Shown: positions 41,534 to 51,287, counted from the stretch's first letter. The stretch is DNA of 64,000 nucleotides from Clostridia bacterium (GCA_024403135.1 JAKSSK010000002.1:18632-82631); one strand, 5' to 3'. Numbers and translations are program-made. Notes: generated from the sequence alone by a model not told the origin.

Positions 41534-42415
41534 CTACTCCTTATATCCAAAGTTGGATAGGGCAAAGTCTGAATCTCTCCAGTTTTCCTTTACCTTTACC
41601 CATAGCTCCAGGTACACCTTGGTGCCTAGAAGGGCCTCGATTTCCATTCTAGCCCCTTTTCCGATGCCCTTAAGCTTCTTGCCCTGCTTTCCTATGATTA
41701 TGCCCTTGTGGGACTTTCTCTCGCAATATATTACGGCTCCGATCTTAGTAAGGGTATCGCCCTCTTCAAAGCTTTCTATCTCTACCGCTACGCCGTGCGG
41801 CACTTCATCCTCCAGGTAAAGCAGTAGCTTTTCTCTAATGATCTCGCTTACTATGAACCTTTCAGGGTGGTCTGTAACCATATCCTCAGGAAAGTACATA
41901 GGTCCTTCTTCAAGGTATCCCTCTAAGTGGTCAATTAGGTCGTCCACGTTCTTTCCCTCTAGGGCGCTGGTTCCAAAGATGGCATCGAATACGTCCATCT
42001 TCTCGTACTCTTCATAGATTTCCCTAAACACCTCAGGGTCCATCTTGTCTATCTTGTTAATGACTAAGACCTTTGGCGTATCTATGTCCTTGATCATGTT
42101 TAGGATGTACCTATCTCCAGGTCCATCTGTAATCTTTCCGTCTACTAGAAACAGAATGGTATCCACTTCCTTGAAGGTGTTTATTGCAGCCTCTGTCATG
42201 AAGTTTCCCAGCTTGTTTCTAGGCTTATGTATTCCAGGTGTGTCGATGAAGATCATCTGGCATTCATCTTCCCTGGTATATATTCCTCTTATGCTGTTTC
42301 TGGTGGTCTGAGGCTTGTCCGTAGTGATTGCAATCTTCTCTCCCAGTATGGAGTTTAAAAGGGTGGACTTACCTACGTTTGGCCTTCCAATTATTCCAAT
42401 GAATCCTGACTTCAT
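41534..42415 (-). CDS. era: GTPase Era
   Basis: 293 residues. GTPase domain with GRPNVGKST (G1), DTPG (G3), NKID (G4) and a C-terminal KH domain (GIIIGKQGKKLKGIG). It binds the 3' end of 16S rRNA and helps 30S assembly. It overlaps cdd by 4 bases (ATGA). Confidence 0.97.
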   Translation of the reverse strand: MKSGFIGIIGRPNVGKSTLLNSILGEKIAITTDKPQTTRNSIRGIYTREDECQMIFIDTPGIHKPRNKLGNFMTEAAINTFKEVDTILFLVDGKITDGPGDRYILNMIKDIDTPKVLVINKIDKMDPEVFREIYEEYEKMDVFDAIFGTSALEGKNVDDLIDHLEGYLEEGPMYFPEDMVTDHPERFIVSEIIREKLLLYLEDEVPHGVAVEIESFEEGDTLTKIGAVIYCERKSHKGIIIGKQGKKLKGIGKGARMEIEALLGTKVYLELWVKVKENWRDSDFALSNFGYKE

Positions 42416-42792
42416 AACTTAAAACCTCTAGGTAGTATTTCCTTTAGAGTAAGAACTTCTAAAGAATTTTCATCATCTCCAGATATTATCTGAAAGTCGT
42501 CATCGCAAAACTCCATCATAAACTGACGGCACATTCCGCAAGGCCATGCCTTTCCTCCTGAAGATGCTATCACTATCTTCTCAAACTTTGTATATCCTTC
42601 TGAGATTGCCTTTGAAAAGGCTGTTCTCTCAGCGCATATTGTTACAGGGTATGAGGCGTTTTCAATGTTGCAGCCTGTGAACACCTTGCCGTCCTTTGTT
42701 ACCAGGGCTGCCCCTACGTGAAACTTGCTGTATGGCACGTAGGCCTTATCCATCATTTCCTCTGCTATCTTAAAAAGCTGTCTATTATCCAT
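42412..42792 (-). CDS. cdd: cytidine deaminase
   Basis: 126 residues with zinc motifs CAERTA and PCGMCRQ and the substrate loop GCNIENASYP. It deaminates cytidine and deoxycytidine for pyrimidine salvage. It lies 1 base after ybeY with an AAGGAG site. Confidence 0.96.
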   Translation of the reverse strand: MDNRQLFKIAEEMMDKAYVPYSKFHVGAALVTKDGKVFTGCNIENASYPVTICAERTAFSKAISEGYTKFEKIVIASSGGKAWPCGMCRQFMMEFCDDDFQIISGDDENSLEVLTLKEILPRGFKL

Positions 42793-42793
42793 C

Positions 42794-43246
42794 TTATCTC
42801 CTTAGGTCTAGGTAGGCCATTATTTCCTCTTCTCTCTTCCGCATTACCTTCTTCTCATCTTCCTGCATATGGTCGTATCCAAGAAGGTGAAGTATGCTGT
42901 GGGTGAAAAGGTAAAGTATTTCTCTATCCACAGAGTGTCCGAATTCCTCTGCTTGCTCTTTTGCTTTATCTAGGCAGATTACCACGTCTCCCAGGGCTAT
43001 CTCCCCAAACTCAGGCAGGTCTTCAAAGTCTTCAAACTGTGGAAAGGATAGTACGTCTGTAACCTTATCCATATCTCTAAACTGACCGTTAATTTCCTTT
43101 ATCTCTTCCTTTGATACGAAGGTTACGGAAATCTCTATTCTCTCGTCGTCTATTTCTTCCAGTTCAAGGGCCTTTTCTGCTGCCCTTTCCATCATGGAAA
43201 GGATCTCTTCCTTTACCTCTTGTCCCTCTTCAAAAATTATATTCAT
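42794..43246 (-). CDS. ybeY: endoribonuclease YbeY (rRNA maturation)
   Basis: 150 residues with the metal motif HSILHLLGYDH and the DVLSFPQF core. It matures 16S rRNA and takes part in ribosome quality control. Start overlaps the phoH stop (TAATG). Confidence 0.96.
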   Translation of the reverse strand: MNIIFEEGQEVKEEILSMMERAAEKALELEEIDDERIEISVTFVSKEEIKEINGQFRDMDKVTDVLSFPQFEDFEDLPEFGEIALGDVVICLDKAKEQAEEFGHSVDREILYLFTHSILHLLGYDHMQEDEKKVMRKREEEIMAYLDLRR

Positions 43247-44214
43247 TATTCTCCTACCTCTTCAGGGTGTGATTTATAGAAGGCGTCGTATGCCCCTATT
43301 ATCTCCTTAACCAATTTATGTCTTACTACGTCTACGTCCTTTAGGTGACAGAAGTCTATGTCCTTAACGTCCCTAAGAACTCTCTCTGCTTCCACCAGCC
43401 CTGACTTTTTTCCTCTTGGTAAATCTATCTGGGTGATGTCTCCTGTCACCACCACCTTTGAGCCAAAGCCCATTCTAGTAAGGAACATCTTCATCTGCTC
43501 CCTGGTGGTGTTCTGTGCTTCATCCAGTATGATAAACGAGTTATCTAAGGTTCTACCTCTCATGTATGCTAAAGGTACCACCTCTATTACTTCCTTTTCC
43601 TTCAGCCTCAGTGCTGTATCTCTACCTAGGATTTCATAAAGGGCATCGTATAGAGGTCTTAGATATGGGTCAACCTTTTCCTGAAGGTCGCCTGGTAAGA
43701 AGCCTAGCCTTTCTCCTGCCTCTACTGCAGGTCTAGCAAGGATAAGCTTTTGAACCTCCTTGTTCTTCAATGCGTTAATTGCCATGGCTACTGCAAGGTA
43801 GGTCTTTCCTGTTCCTGCAGGTCCTATGCCAAATACCACGTCCTTCTTTCTCATGCTCTGGATGTATTCCTTTTGGCCTATGGTCTTAGCCTTGATTGGC
43901 TTTCCGTGGCAGGTAAAGCATACTATGTCCTTTGAAAGGTTGCTTCCTGTATATGACTGGCCCTGCTTCTTCATCTCGATGATGTAGCTTACCTTCTGCT
44001 CATCTAAGCTTTCGCCCTTTTCAGCAGCTATAGTAAGCTCACTTAAGATGGCTTCAGCAAGGGCAACGTCTTCGCCCTTTAAAACTAGGCCGTCATCCCT
44101 TTGGAATATTTCAACTGAAGTGGCATCTTGGATAAGCTTTAGATTAAGATCTAGGTTTCCAAAGATTTCCCTTCTGTCTATGTTTTCACTTATGCTAATA
44201 TTCTTTGTTTCCAT
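43246..44214 (-). CDS. phoH: PhoH family protein (YbeZ-like ATPase)
   Basis: 322 residues. Walker A GIGPAGTGKTYLA, Walker B SFIILDEAQN, and the TGDITQIDLP motif. An N-terminal KH-like segment lies before. It typically acts with YbeY in rRNA processing, in line with the gene order phoH-ybeY-cdd-era-recO, a standard Firmicutes cluster. Confidence 0.95.
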   Translation of the reverse strand: METKNISISENIDRREIFGNLDLNLKLIQDATSVEIFQRDDGLVLKGEDVALAEAILSELTIAAEKGESLDEQKVSYIIEMKKQGQSYTGSNLSKDIVCFTCHGKPIKAKTIGQKEYIQSMRKKDVVFGIGPAGTGKTYLAVAMAINALKNKEVQKLILARPAVEAGERLGFLPGDLQEKVDPYLRPLYDALYEILGRDTALRLKEKEVIEVVPLAYMRGRTLDNSFIILDEAQNTTREQMKMFLTRMGFGSKVVVTGDITQIDLPRGKKSGLVEAERVLRDVKDIDFCHLKDVDVVRHKLVKEIIGAYDAFYKSHPEEVGE

Positions 44215-44223
44215 CTATTACCT

Positions 44224-45165
44224 CTAATACAAAAGCGTTACGAAATATGCGGCGTATGCCAGTACGAACAGGGCTCCTGTCTTTCTTCCTAAGATTCCCT
44301 TTCTTCCAAGTGGGATCAATGCTGCAGCTGCAAATAGGGCAATGGCCGAGTCAATTACAAACTGGCTGTTAAACGGTATTGGTGTAATTAATGCCGTGAT
44401 TCCGCAAACGAATAGGATGTTGAAAATGTTACTTCCAACGATGTTACCGATAGCTATATCGCTGTTACCCTTCATGGCTGCTACTACTGAAGTCGCAAGC
44501 TCAGGAAGTGATGTTCCAAAAGCTACGATGGTAAGACCTATGAACCTTTGGCTTACTCCCATAATTACTGCAAGCTCTGTTGCGCTATCTACCGCTAGCT
44601 GGCTACCTATGATTATCATCGCAAGTCCAACTACAATCAGGATGATATCCTTTGGCATACTTCTTACGATGTTCTTTTCTTCAATTACGTCAGGTTCGTC
44701 TGGAATCTCAGTCACCTTTGAATCCCTAACCAGCATTGAAAGAAATGCGATGAATAGGGCTGACAATACTATTCCACCTAATAGCCCGATTTCACCATAC
44801 ATTCCAAATCCCATGAAGGCCACGGAAATCAGCGAAAGTATCTGTATCTGCTTCTTCATCTCAGCATACTTGATGACAAGTGGGCTGACCATGGCGGTAA
44901 AGCCTAAGATCATAAGTATGTTGAAGATGTTACTTCCTACAACGTTTCCTATGGTGATGTCTGGAATTCCCTTTAGCGCAGAGGATATGCTGACTGCAGC
45001 TTCAGGTGCGCTAGTTCCCATGGACACAATTGTAAGGCCGATGATAAGGTGCGGAATGCCGAACCTTTGAGCAACACCTATTGATCCATCTACGAAGAAA
45101 TCCGCTCCCTTGATTAGAATGACAAATCCTGCAATTAGTATCAAGATGTTAGTTAATATTTCCAT
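44224..45165 (-). CDS. calcium/sodium (CaCA) antiporter, YrbG-like
   Basis: 313 residues with ten to eleven membrane segments and two alpha repeats: GMGTSAPEAAVSISSALKG...GNVVGSNIFNILMILG and AFGTSLPELATSVVAAMKG...GNIVGSNIFNILFVCG. It exchanges Ca2+ or K+ for Na+ across the membrane. The start at 45165 follows AGGGGGA; an in-frame TTG upstream is rejected. Confidence 0.92.
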   Translation of the reverse strand: MEILTNILILIAGFVILIKGADFFVDGSIGVAQRFGIPHLIIGLTIVSMGTSAPEAAVSISSALKGIPDITIGNVVGSNIFNILMILGFTAMVSPLVIKYAEMKKQIQILSLISVAFMGFGMYGEIGLLGGIVLSALFIAFLSMLVRDSKVTEIPDEPDVIEEKNIVRSMPKDIILIVVGLAMIIIGSQLAVDSATELAVIMGVSQRFIGLTIVAFGTSLPELATSVVAAMKGNSDIAIGNIVGSNIFNILFVCGITALITPIPFNSQFVIDSAIALFAAAALIPLGRKGILGRKTGALFVLAYAAYFVTLLY

Positions 45166-45175
45166 AATTTTCCCC

Positions 45176-45961
45176 CTAAATTTCAAATGTCTCCAAATCT
45201 TCTGGTACCAATACGTTCCCCTTAAAGTTTTCCTTTGCTTCTAAGGTATACATCTCTTTTCTCTCATCTAGATGGTCGTCCTCAGTGTGGTAAAGGATTA
45301 GGTTTTCTACCTCAAGCTCAGAAGCAAGCTTACCTGCATCAAGTGCTGTCGAGTGATGCTTTTCGTAAGGCTGGTAGATGTCCTTCATGCTGTATAGGCA
45401 GAAGGCTTCGTGCATAAGGTACTTAGCTCCTCTAGCGTACTTTTCGCACTTAGCATTGTATGGCTCATCTCCTAGGCAGCAAAGGTCACCCATTTTAAAG
45501 CCAAACTGCTTTGCCTTTGTAGAGTAGATATCGAAGAAGGTTACCTCTCTTCCAAGGATTTCCTTCCTATCTCCGTCCTTAACTTCGATCAGGTGGAACC
45601 TGTCATCAAGGAACTTAACCTGCTTTGGCTGAAGAAGTTTTTCTGCCATGTCCCTTAGAATCTCTATTACTTCTCCGTGGGCGTAAAGGTTCACTTCCCC
45701 TTTGAATTTATCTTTACCCATATTCTGGCAAATTATCCTGATAATCCAGATAATTCCTAGGATATGGTCCACGTGCTTATGTGTTACGAAGATGTCATGA
45801 ATGTTGTGGAAATCTATGCCAGCCTTTTCCAGCTGTGAAAGGATTGTATTTCCACCTCCAGCGTCTACCAAAAAGGCATTTCCTTCATCTTCTAAACAGA
45901 AGCAAGTATTGTATACTTTTGTTGCAAAAGCATTTCCCGTTCCAAGGATTGTAAGCTTCAT
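45176..45961 (-). CDS. metallo-beta-lactamase fold hydrolase, RNase Z-like
   Basis: 261 residues: MKLTILGTGNAFATKVYNTC start, the metal motif THKHVDH, later LMHEAF and HHSTALDAGKLA, and LYHTEDDHLDER. The arrangement resembles the ribonuclease Z/ElaC group but is not a full match to tRNase Z. It could be a phosphodiesterase. It has its own good promoter at 45999-46027. Confidence 0.83.
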   Translation of the reverse strand: MKLTILGTGNAFATKVYNTCFCLEDEGNAFLVDAGGGNTILSQLEKAGIDFHNIHDIFVTHKHVDHILGIIWIIRIICQNMGKDKFKGEVNLYAHGEVIEILRDMAEKLLQPKQVKFLDDRFHLIEVKDGDRKEILGREVTFFDIYSTKAKQFGFKMGDLCCLGDEPYNAKCEKYARGAKYLMHEAFCLYSMKDIYQPYEKHHSTALDAGKLASELEVENLILYHTEDDHLDERKEMYTLEAKENFKGNVLVPEDLETFEI

Positions 45962-45998
45962 TTTTCAACCTCTTTAAAAAAATATATACCTAGTTTAT

Positions 45999-46027
45999 AT
46001 TATATTTCATTTCTTGATTTTTTTCAA
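45999..46027 (-). promoter_or_regulatory. promoter of the MBL hydrolase gene
   Basis: On the minus strand: TTGAAA (46022-46027), 17-base spacer, TATAAT (45999-46004). Confidence 0.8.
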
Positions 46028-46042
46028 TTTTTATCGGATAAT
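46014..46042 (+). promoter_or_regulatory. promoter of the second aldo/keto reductase
   Basis: TTGATT (46014-46019), 17-base spacer, GATAAT (46037-46042). It overlaps the divergent promoter of the MBL gene. A GAGGTG ribosome site follows, so this transcript has a leader. Confidence 0.65.
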
Positions 46043-46067
46043 ATATGGAGAAAAAATGAGGTGAATT

Positions 46068-47081
46068 ATGAAGGAAATTACACTGGGAAAAAGTAAAATA
46101 ACTACATGCCAAAACGCCTTCGGCGCCCTACCTATTCAGAGGGTTTCCGATGTGGAGGCTGTTAAGATACTACATAGAGCCTATGAAGGCGGAATGAGGT
46201 TCTTCGATACGGCTAGAGACTATACAGATTCAGAGCACAAGGTGGGCCTAGCATTTAGCCATATGCGAGATAAGGTGTTCATCGCATCTAAGACCATAGC
46301 TAAAACTCCTGAGAAATTCTGGGAAGATTTAGAGACTTCCCTTTCGATGCTAAAGACAGACTACCTAGACCTGTACCAGCTTCACTGCGTGGATAAGTGC
46401 TATCGCGAGGATGACGACCTTTATCAGTGCCTTTTAGAGGCTAAAAGACAGGGTAAGATTAGACATATCGGTATAACAGCCCATAAACTTGGAGTTGCAG
46501 AGGAGATCGCAGAAAGTGGTCTTTATGAAGTGCTTCAGTATCCTTTCAGCTATCTATCCAGCGATAGAGAAATTGAGCTTGTAAAGACCTGCGAAAAGAA
46601 CGATGTGGGCTTTCTTGCAATGAAGGGACTGGCAGGAGGTCTAATCACAAACTCAAAGGCTGCTATGGCCTTTATGACAGATTACAACGTGCTTCCAATT
46701 TGGGGAGTTCAGAGGATGTCCGAGCTTGAAGAATGGCTTTCATACATGGAGGATACCCCTACCATGGATGAGGAAATTACAGAGTTCATTGAAGAAGAGA
46801 GAAAAGCCCTTGATGGGGAGTTTTGCAGAGGCTGTGGCTACTGCATGCCTTGCCCTATGGGAATACAGATAAATCAGTGCGCTAGAATCCACCTGATGAT
46901 AAGGCGTGCTCCAGCAGAAGGCTGGCTAGGAGAGTACTGGCAAAAGGAAATGGAAAATACAAAGAACTGCACAGGATGCGGTCAGTGCATAGAAAAATGT
47001 CCTTACTCATTACCTGTACCAGATCTTCTTAAGGAAAATTACGAAGACTATATCGACGTACTAAAAGGAGCGGCTAAATAG
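46068..47081 (+). CDS. aldo/keto reductase with C-terminal 4Fe-4S motifs
   Basis: 337 residues. The aldo/keto reductase barrel (about 1-225) shows the active-site DTARDY and LYQLHCVD. A C-terminal helical ferredoxin-like domain has CRGCGYCMPCPMG and CTGCGQCIEKCPYSLP. Unlike the gene at 21943, the first cluster motif is of the CPMGI type seen in the larger subgroup. It probably reduces an unknown carbonyl with ferredoxin or NAD(P)H. Divergent from the MBL gene. Confidence 0.88.
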   Translation: MKEITLGKSKITTCQNAFGALPIQRVSDVEAVKILHRAYEGGMRFFDTARDYTDSEHKVGLAFSHMRDKVFIASKTIAKTPEKFWEDLETSLSMLKTDYLDLYQLHCVDKCYREDDDLYQCLLEAKRQGKIRHIGITAHKLGVAEEIAESGLYEVLQYPFSYLSSDREIELVKTCEKNDVGFLAMKGLAGGLITNSKAAMAFMTDYNVLPIWGVQRMSELEEWLSYMEDTPTMDEEITEFIEEERKALDGEFCRGCGYCMPCPMGIQINQCARIHLMIRRAPAEGWLGEYWQKEMENTKNCTGCGQCIEKCPYSLPVPDLLKENYEDYIDVLKGAAK

Positions 47082-47095
47082 CCGCTCTGTTTTAA
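47068..47095. terminator. terminator after the aldo/keto reductase
   Basis: GAGCGGCT-AAAT-AGCCGCTC, 8-bp stem followed by TGTTTT; the stop codon is in the hairpin. Confidence 0.8.
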
Positions 47096-48672
47096 ATCTT
47101 CTTTGCTTTTGTTAGCATCATCTTAAGTAGTTCAAGGGTTGTACCCTTTTTCTTTACCCATGGCTTTCCGCCATAGTACGTCTTTTCAGGTCTAAAGGAT
47201 ACCACCTCTTCAGGTTTAAGTTTAAAGAAGTCCTTTTCTGCTACGAAGAAGTCCGCTACCTTTCCCTCTTCAAGGGTTCCGTAGTCCCCCTCTTCTAGGA
47301 TTGCCTTTGCTGCATTTTTGGTGTAGCAGGTCAAAGCTTCAAAAGGTGTGATGGACTCAAGAGGGTTATAGAACTGGGTCATTCCTAGCATCTGAAGGTA
47401 TGGATCCATGTCCTGAACCGGTGAATCAGATGAGCCGCATAATACCACCCCTGCATCATACAGGGACTTAAACTTCATCCTGTCCACAATGTCCTTTGGA
47501 AGGTACTGGGTGTATGTGTTTAAATACCTCTTATCTATCCAGGCGTAACCTGGCTGCATCATCACAGCGTACTTTCCTTCCTTTAGCTTTTCAAAGCTTT
47601 CATCGTCATGGAACTCGCAGTGCTCTATTCTGTGAAGCTTTCCTGACTTGGTCTTATCTAAAGCCTCTATGATCCTTTCGATGGCAAGCTCCCCTATGGC
47701 GTGGCTTGCTATCTGGTAGCCTTCAGTATCTGCTCTAGCGCATAGATTGTCTACAAACTGCTGGCTATAGTAGCAAGGGCTGGTCTTTCCTGTGTCGTTA
47801 AAAGGCACTATAAAGGCAGCACTGTGTGAGCCAGTAGCTCCGTCCATCTCCCAGTCTCCGCAGCCTCCTACTCTAGGATTCTTCATCCACTTTTTAAAAG
47901 GCTTTACTCTATCTAAATCGGTGTACTGTAGGTACAGCCTAACCCCTATATCCATGTGCCTTGAAAGTCTAGCTATTAGATGGGTTGTAACATCCTTTTC
48001 GCTATCTCCGTTTCCTTCCAGTGCGCCAACTATGTTTATGCCATACTCTGCGCAGTAGTTCTGAAAGTTTGCTACTCCCTTGGCTAATGTAGGAATGGAT
48101 ATGGAGCCTCCCACCGTATCTATGATTCTTCCCTGGGTTCTCTCGTTTTCTTCTCCCTGAAGTATGCCGTTATGGCATCTAGGATCAATTCCAACCAGCT
48201 TAAGCATAGCTGTGGATAGGGCCGTGCTATGGCCGTCAATGTTATATATCACAACTGGCCTACCAGAGCCAGCTATATCCAGCTCTTCCTTTGTAGGCAT
48301 TCTTCTTTCGTCGATTGCTGTAAGGATGTAGTTGTTGCAGGCGATGATGGCATCTTTCTTTTGCTTATCTGCGTACTCCTTAAGCCTTGCTAGCGCCCCT
48401 TCTACGGTGCTAGGCTTAACTCCATCTTCTGTGATCTCGCAGATGTTAAAGCCCATGGCCATAACTGCAACCGTAAGAAGAAGGTGTACGTGCCCGTCAA
48501 TAAGGCAAGGATACACGTGCTTTCCCTTAAGGTCTATGCCATCTCCCTTAAACTCTTCCTTCGTCCTATAAATTTTCTTTATTCTACCTTCTTCCACATC
48601 CATGGCATAGAAGCTATCTTCTTCATTTACCATGGTATGGAATATTCCGTTAAAAAAAGTTTCTTTACTCAT
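47092..48672 (-). CDS. amidohydrolase (YtcJ/imidazolonepropionase-like)
   Basis: 526 residues, metal-dependent hydrolase: the DGHVHL metal motif, ALEGNGDSEKD, QIASHAIGELA, HRIEHCEF and the late GSSDSPV Asp motif. It is of the large YtcJ type that hydrolyses amide or similar bonds in small molecules. It follows the amino-acid permease gene by 4 bases, so the permease may import its substrate. The ribosome site is weak (translation probably coupled). Exact substrate unknown. Confidence 0.87.
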   Translation of the reverse strand: MSKETFFNGIFHTMVNEEDSFYAMDVEEGRIKKIYRTKEEFKGDGIDLKGKHVYPCLIDGHVHLLLTVAVMAMGFNICEITEDGVKPSTVEGALARLKEYADKQKKDAIIACNNYILTAIDERRMPTKEELDIAGSGRPVVIYNIDGHSTALSTAMLKLVGIDPRCHNGILQGEENERTQGRIIDTVGGSISIPTLAKGVANFQNYCAEYGINIVGALEGNGDSEKDVTTHLIARLSRHMDIGVRLYLQYTDLDRVKPFKKWMKNPRVGGCGDWEMDGATGSHSAAFIVPFNDTGKTSPCYYSQQFVDNLCARADTEGYQIASHAIGELAIERIIEALDKTKSGKLHRIEHCEFHDDESFEKLKEGKYAVMMQPGYAWIDKRYLNTYTQYLPKDIVDRMKFKSLYDAGVVLCGSSDSPVQDMDPYLQMLGMTQFYNPLESITPFEALTCYTKNAAKAILEEGDYGTLEEGKVADFFVAEKDFFKLKPEEVVSFRPEKTYYGGKPWVKKKGTTLELLKMMLTKAKKI

Positions 48673-48676
48673 AACT

Positions 48677-49819
48677 CTAATATGGCACTACGTTACCTAC
48701 TCCCATAAGCACGTAGGCTAAAATAATCAATATGCACACCAGATTTCCGTTCTTCTTTAAGATGGAACCTTCCACCTCATTTCTTGCATTGATGAAGGCT
48801 GGAATTACCATTACCGCAATGATGATGGAGATTAGGCCTCCTGCAAGTCTCATAAAGTCCATGAATCCGCCTAAGTTAAACAGGGCAAGGATTAGTGATG
48901 GAAGTGTGGCAATTAGCCATGCCATCCTGTGCTGCAATTTTGTTGTCTCCCTTACAATATCTGCTAGTGCTAGGGATAGTGACCAGTATGTTGTAAGCAT
49001 TGCAAGCACCGTAAACAGGCTACCAATGATCTGAGCCCATAGACCAATTCCTTGGGACCATCCTACCATGGCAACTTCTGTAACTTCCTTTGAAGCATAT
49101 ACGCTGCAGAAGCAGATAACTAGGATAATGATGAAGTTGTTTAAAAAGCCTAAGAATATGGCCTTTCTAATCTTGGCATTATCTCCTTCCAGTCCTTCTA
49201 CTGCCTGTGGCACTGAGAAGAATGCTGCTAGTGAAAACATTGCAAGTCCAAAGAATGCTAGTACTCTGTTAAATGAAATATCTCCTAAGTTTACCATTGG
49301 AACAGGGTTACCATCTCCGAAGAATGATGCAACTGCAAGGACTCCTATCAAGGCAAATATTACTACCATAGCTATCTTTTCAGATACGCCTACAGCCTTA
49401 AGTCCAAATAGGACTACTGCCGCTGCAACCACGTAGAATATTAGCTTTGCCACAAGATCTGAAATTGGAAGAAGCTCTACCAAGATCTCCTGCGCACCAG
49501 AGATATAGCTGGTCAGATTTGTGCATAGTATTGCAAGCATCAGAACGAAGAATGAAATTGTAAGTACATTCTTTAGCTTTCCTCTAAACAGGAACTGGGA
49601 TAGGCAGGAAATTATCTGGCCTCCCTCGTTATTCTTAAGTGCAAGGTCTGCAATCATAAGGTGAAGCACATAGCTTGCAACAAAGGCTACCATCAGAATC
49701 AGCATTGTAATTAAAAAGCCGTTCTTTTCAGCTAGATATGGAAGGGCCATTACCCCTCCACCTATGCCGTAGCCAGTGATTATGCAGGCTGCTTCCCAGG
49801 TTGTAAGTTTCTTGTTCAT
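48677..49819 (-). CDS. aromatic amino acid permease (HAAAP family)-like
   Basis: 380 residues with eleven membrane segments. The start TWEAACIITGYGIGGGVMALPYLAEKNG is that of the hydroxy/aromatic amino acid permease family (tryptophan/tyrosine transporters). A proton symporter is expected. It precedes the amidohydrolase gene, which suggests import of an aromatic or modified amino acid for hydrolysis. Ribosome site AAGGGGTG. Confidence 0.85.
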   Translation of the reverse strand: MNKKLTTWEAACIITGYGIGGGVMALPYLAEKNGFLITMLILMVAFVASYVLHLMIADLALKNNEGGQIISCLSQFLFRGKLKNVLTISFFVLMLAILCTNLTSYISGAQEILVELLPISDLVAKLIFYVVAAAVVLFGLKAVGVSEKIAMVVIFALIGVLAVASFFGDGNPVPMVNLGDISFNRVLAFFGLAMFSLAAFFSVPQAVEGLEGDNAKIRKAIFLGFLNNFIIILVICFCSVYASKEVTEVAMVGWSQGIGLWAQIIGSLFTVLAMLTTYWSLSLALADIVRETTKLQHRMAWLIATLPSLILALFNLGGFMDFMRLAGGLISIIIAVMVIPAFINARNEVEGSILKKNGNLVCILIILAYVLMGVGNVVPY

Positions 49820-49829
49820 AAGTCACCCC

Positions 49830-51287
49830 TTATTTAGTCTTAACCTTAAGTACCTTTGACCACTTGGAATAAAGTGTCTTTTTTCCGCTCTGCTTGTAAG
49901 CTCTTACCTTTACGTAGTATGTCTTCTTAGCCTTTAGCTTAGAAACCGTAGTCTTTAAGTATTTAGCTTTAACTGTCTTTGTCTTGTAAGTCTTGAAAGT
50001 GCTGCTTGTGCTGTATCTAACCTTGTATCCTGTAGCTGATGTAGCCTTCTTCCAAGTTGCTGTAAATCCCTTCTTTTGTGCCTTAACAGATGAAAGGGTG
50101 AAGGTCTTCTTAGCAATGGTTCTTTCTGCTGATCTAACGTCGCCGCAGTCTAGGCAAATCTTAAATGCTGTATTTCCTGCTGCAAAGTATGTAGCTGCCT
50201 TTGCCTTCTTTACTGTCTGTACGTAGCCGTGTGCGCAGTTTAGATTAACGTATGCGTCTCTCTTGTATACAGCGCTGTATGTGTACTTGTTGTTTGTTGA
50301 AGCTTCCCAGCCTTCTGGAAGTTCCTTTGCCTGAGCCTTTATAAGCTTAAATGCTAGGCTTCCTTCAATCTGGTAACCTTCATAGATATCGTATACTGCA
50401 CCCTTGAATACGTCGTCACGGATTAGATACCATGCGTTAGCGTAGTGAGTTTCGCTGTCCTTTGTGTAAACCCCTACCTCAACACTTTCGTCTGTAAGTA
50501 GGTTTGTCTTAACGGTGCCTTCAGCTTCTTCAAAGTCCTCTAAGCTAGCGTCTAACTTCTTAGCGTAGTTTTCTTCTAGCTGGTAAACTACCTCGCCATC
50601 AGCTGCATAGGAGTTTGGATACATTTCAGCATCTAAAGGAGTAAGGTTCTTTAATGTTACAGACGCTAAAAGCTTACCTACTGCTGTAATTGTCTTATGG
50701 TCTCTATCTGACGCTACGTCCACGTTCTTTTCGTATGGAAGAGCAAATGTTGGGCTTTCGCTAGCTCCAGTTATTACCATGGCTTCCTTTGTCTGAGCCT
50801 TTGAGTATGCATAAACGTTGGTCTTAGGGTCCATCTTTAGTGTTCCCTTTGTGTTATCACATATTACTTCAATTGCGTGATCAGACAGTCTATTCTCGTT
50901 TAGATAGATGTCTCCAAGCCCTGTAATTTCAAGGTAAGCCGCCTTATTCTGAGCCTTTGAACCCATCAGGATGATGCCCTGAAGATAGTTCTTTCCTGCT
51001 ACCTTGATTGAGAAGCTGCTTCCCATATTCTTAATTACAAGCTTTTCTGTTTTGTTTGAATATCCAGTAAGTACAAGCACGTTATCCTCTTTGACGTATT
51101 CCACTCCAGTTACCTTTGAAGCCTTGATGGAATCGTCGGATGAATAGATGTACTTTCCTGTGCTTCCGTTATCTAGCACTATGGAAGCTGCTTCTACTGT
51201 GCCTTGATCTTCTGCAAAGATTGGTGTAGGCACTACCATGCTAATGGCTACCATCAGTGCAAGTAAAAGTGTTAACCCTTTCTTCAT
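49830..51287 (-). CDS. secreted protein with C-terminal fibronectin type III domain
   Basis: 485 residues. A signal peptide (about 1-25, ending IFA) is followed by about 370 residues of beta-rich sequence without a recognised family. It includes GTLKMDPKTNVYAYSK and a CAHGY...CLDCGD Cys/His pair that could bind a metal. A C-terminal FN3 module (about 400-485, ATGYKVRYSTSSTFK, KTYYVKVRAYK) ends with the lysine-rich KWSKVLKVKTK seen also in the GH25 protein. It may be a wall or surface protein. The start overlaps the flavoprotein stop by 4 bases. Confidence 0.75.
   Translation of the reverse strand: MKKGLTLLLALMVAISMVVPTPIFAEDQGTVEAASIVLDNGSTGKYIYSSDDSIKASKVTGVEYVKEDNVLVLTGYSNKTEKLVIKNMGSSFSIKVAGKNYLQGIILMGSKAQNKAAYLEITGLGDIYLNENRLSDHAIEVICDNTKGTLKMDPKTNVYAYSKAQTKEAMVITGASESPTFALPYEKNVDVASDRDHKTITAVGKLLASVTLKNLTPLDAEMYPNSYAADGEVVYQLEENYAKKLDASLEDFEEAEGTVKTNLLTDESVEVGVYTKDSETHYANAWYLIRDDVFKGAVYDIYEGYQIEGSLAFKLIKAQAKELPEGWEASTNNKYTYSAVYKRDAYVNLNCAHGYVQTVKKAKAATYFAAGNTAFKICLDCGDVRSAERTIAKKTFTLSSVKAQKKGFTATWKKATSATGYKVRYSTSSTFKTYKTKTVKAKYLKTTVSKLKAKKTYYVKVRAYKQSGKKTLYSKWSKVLKVKTK

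Noticed and set aside
44342-45070. 242-residue plus-strand frame opposite the CaCA exchanger
   Set aside because: Shadow of a well-supported exchanger with both alpha repeats.
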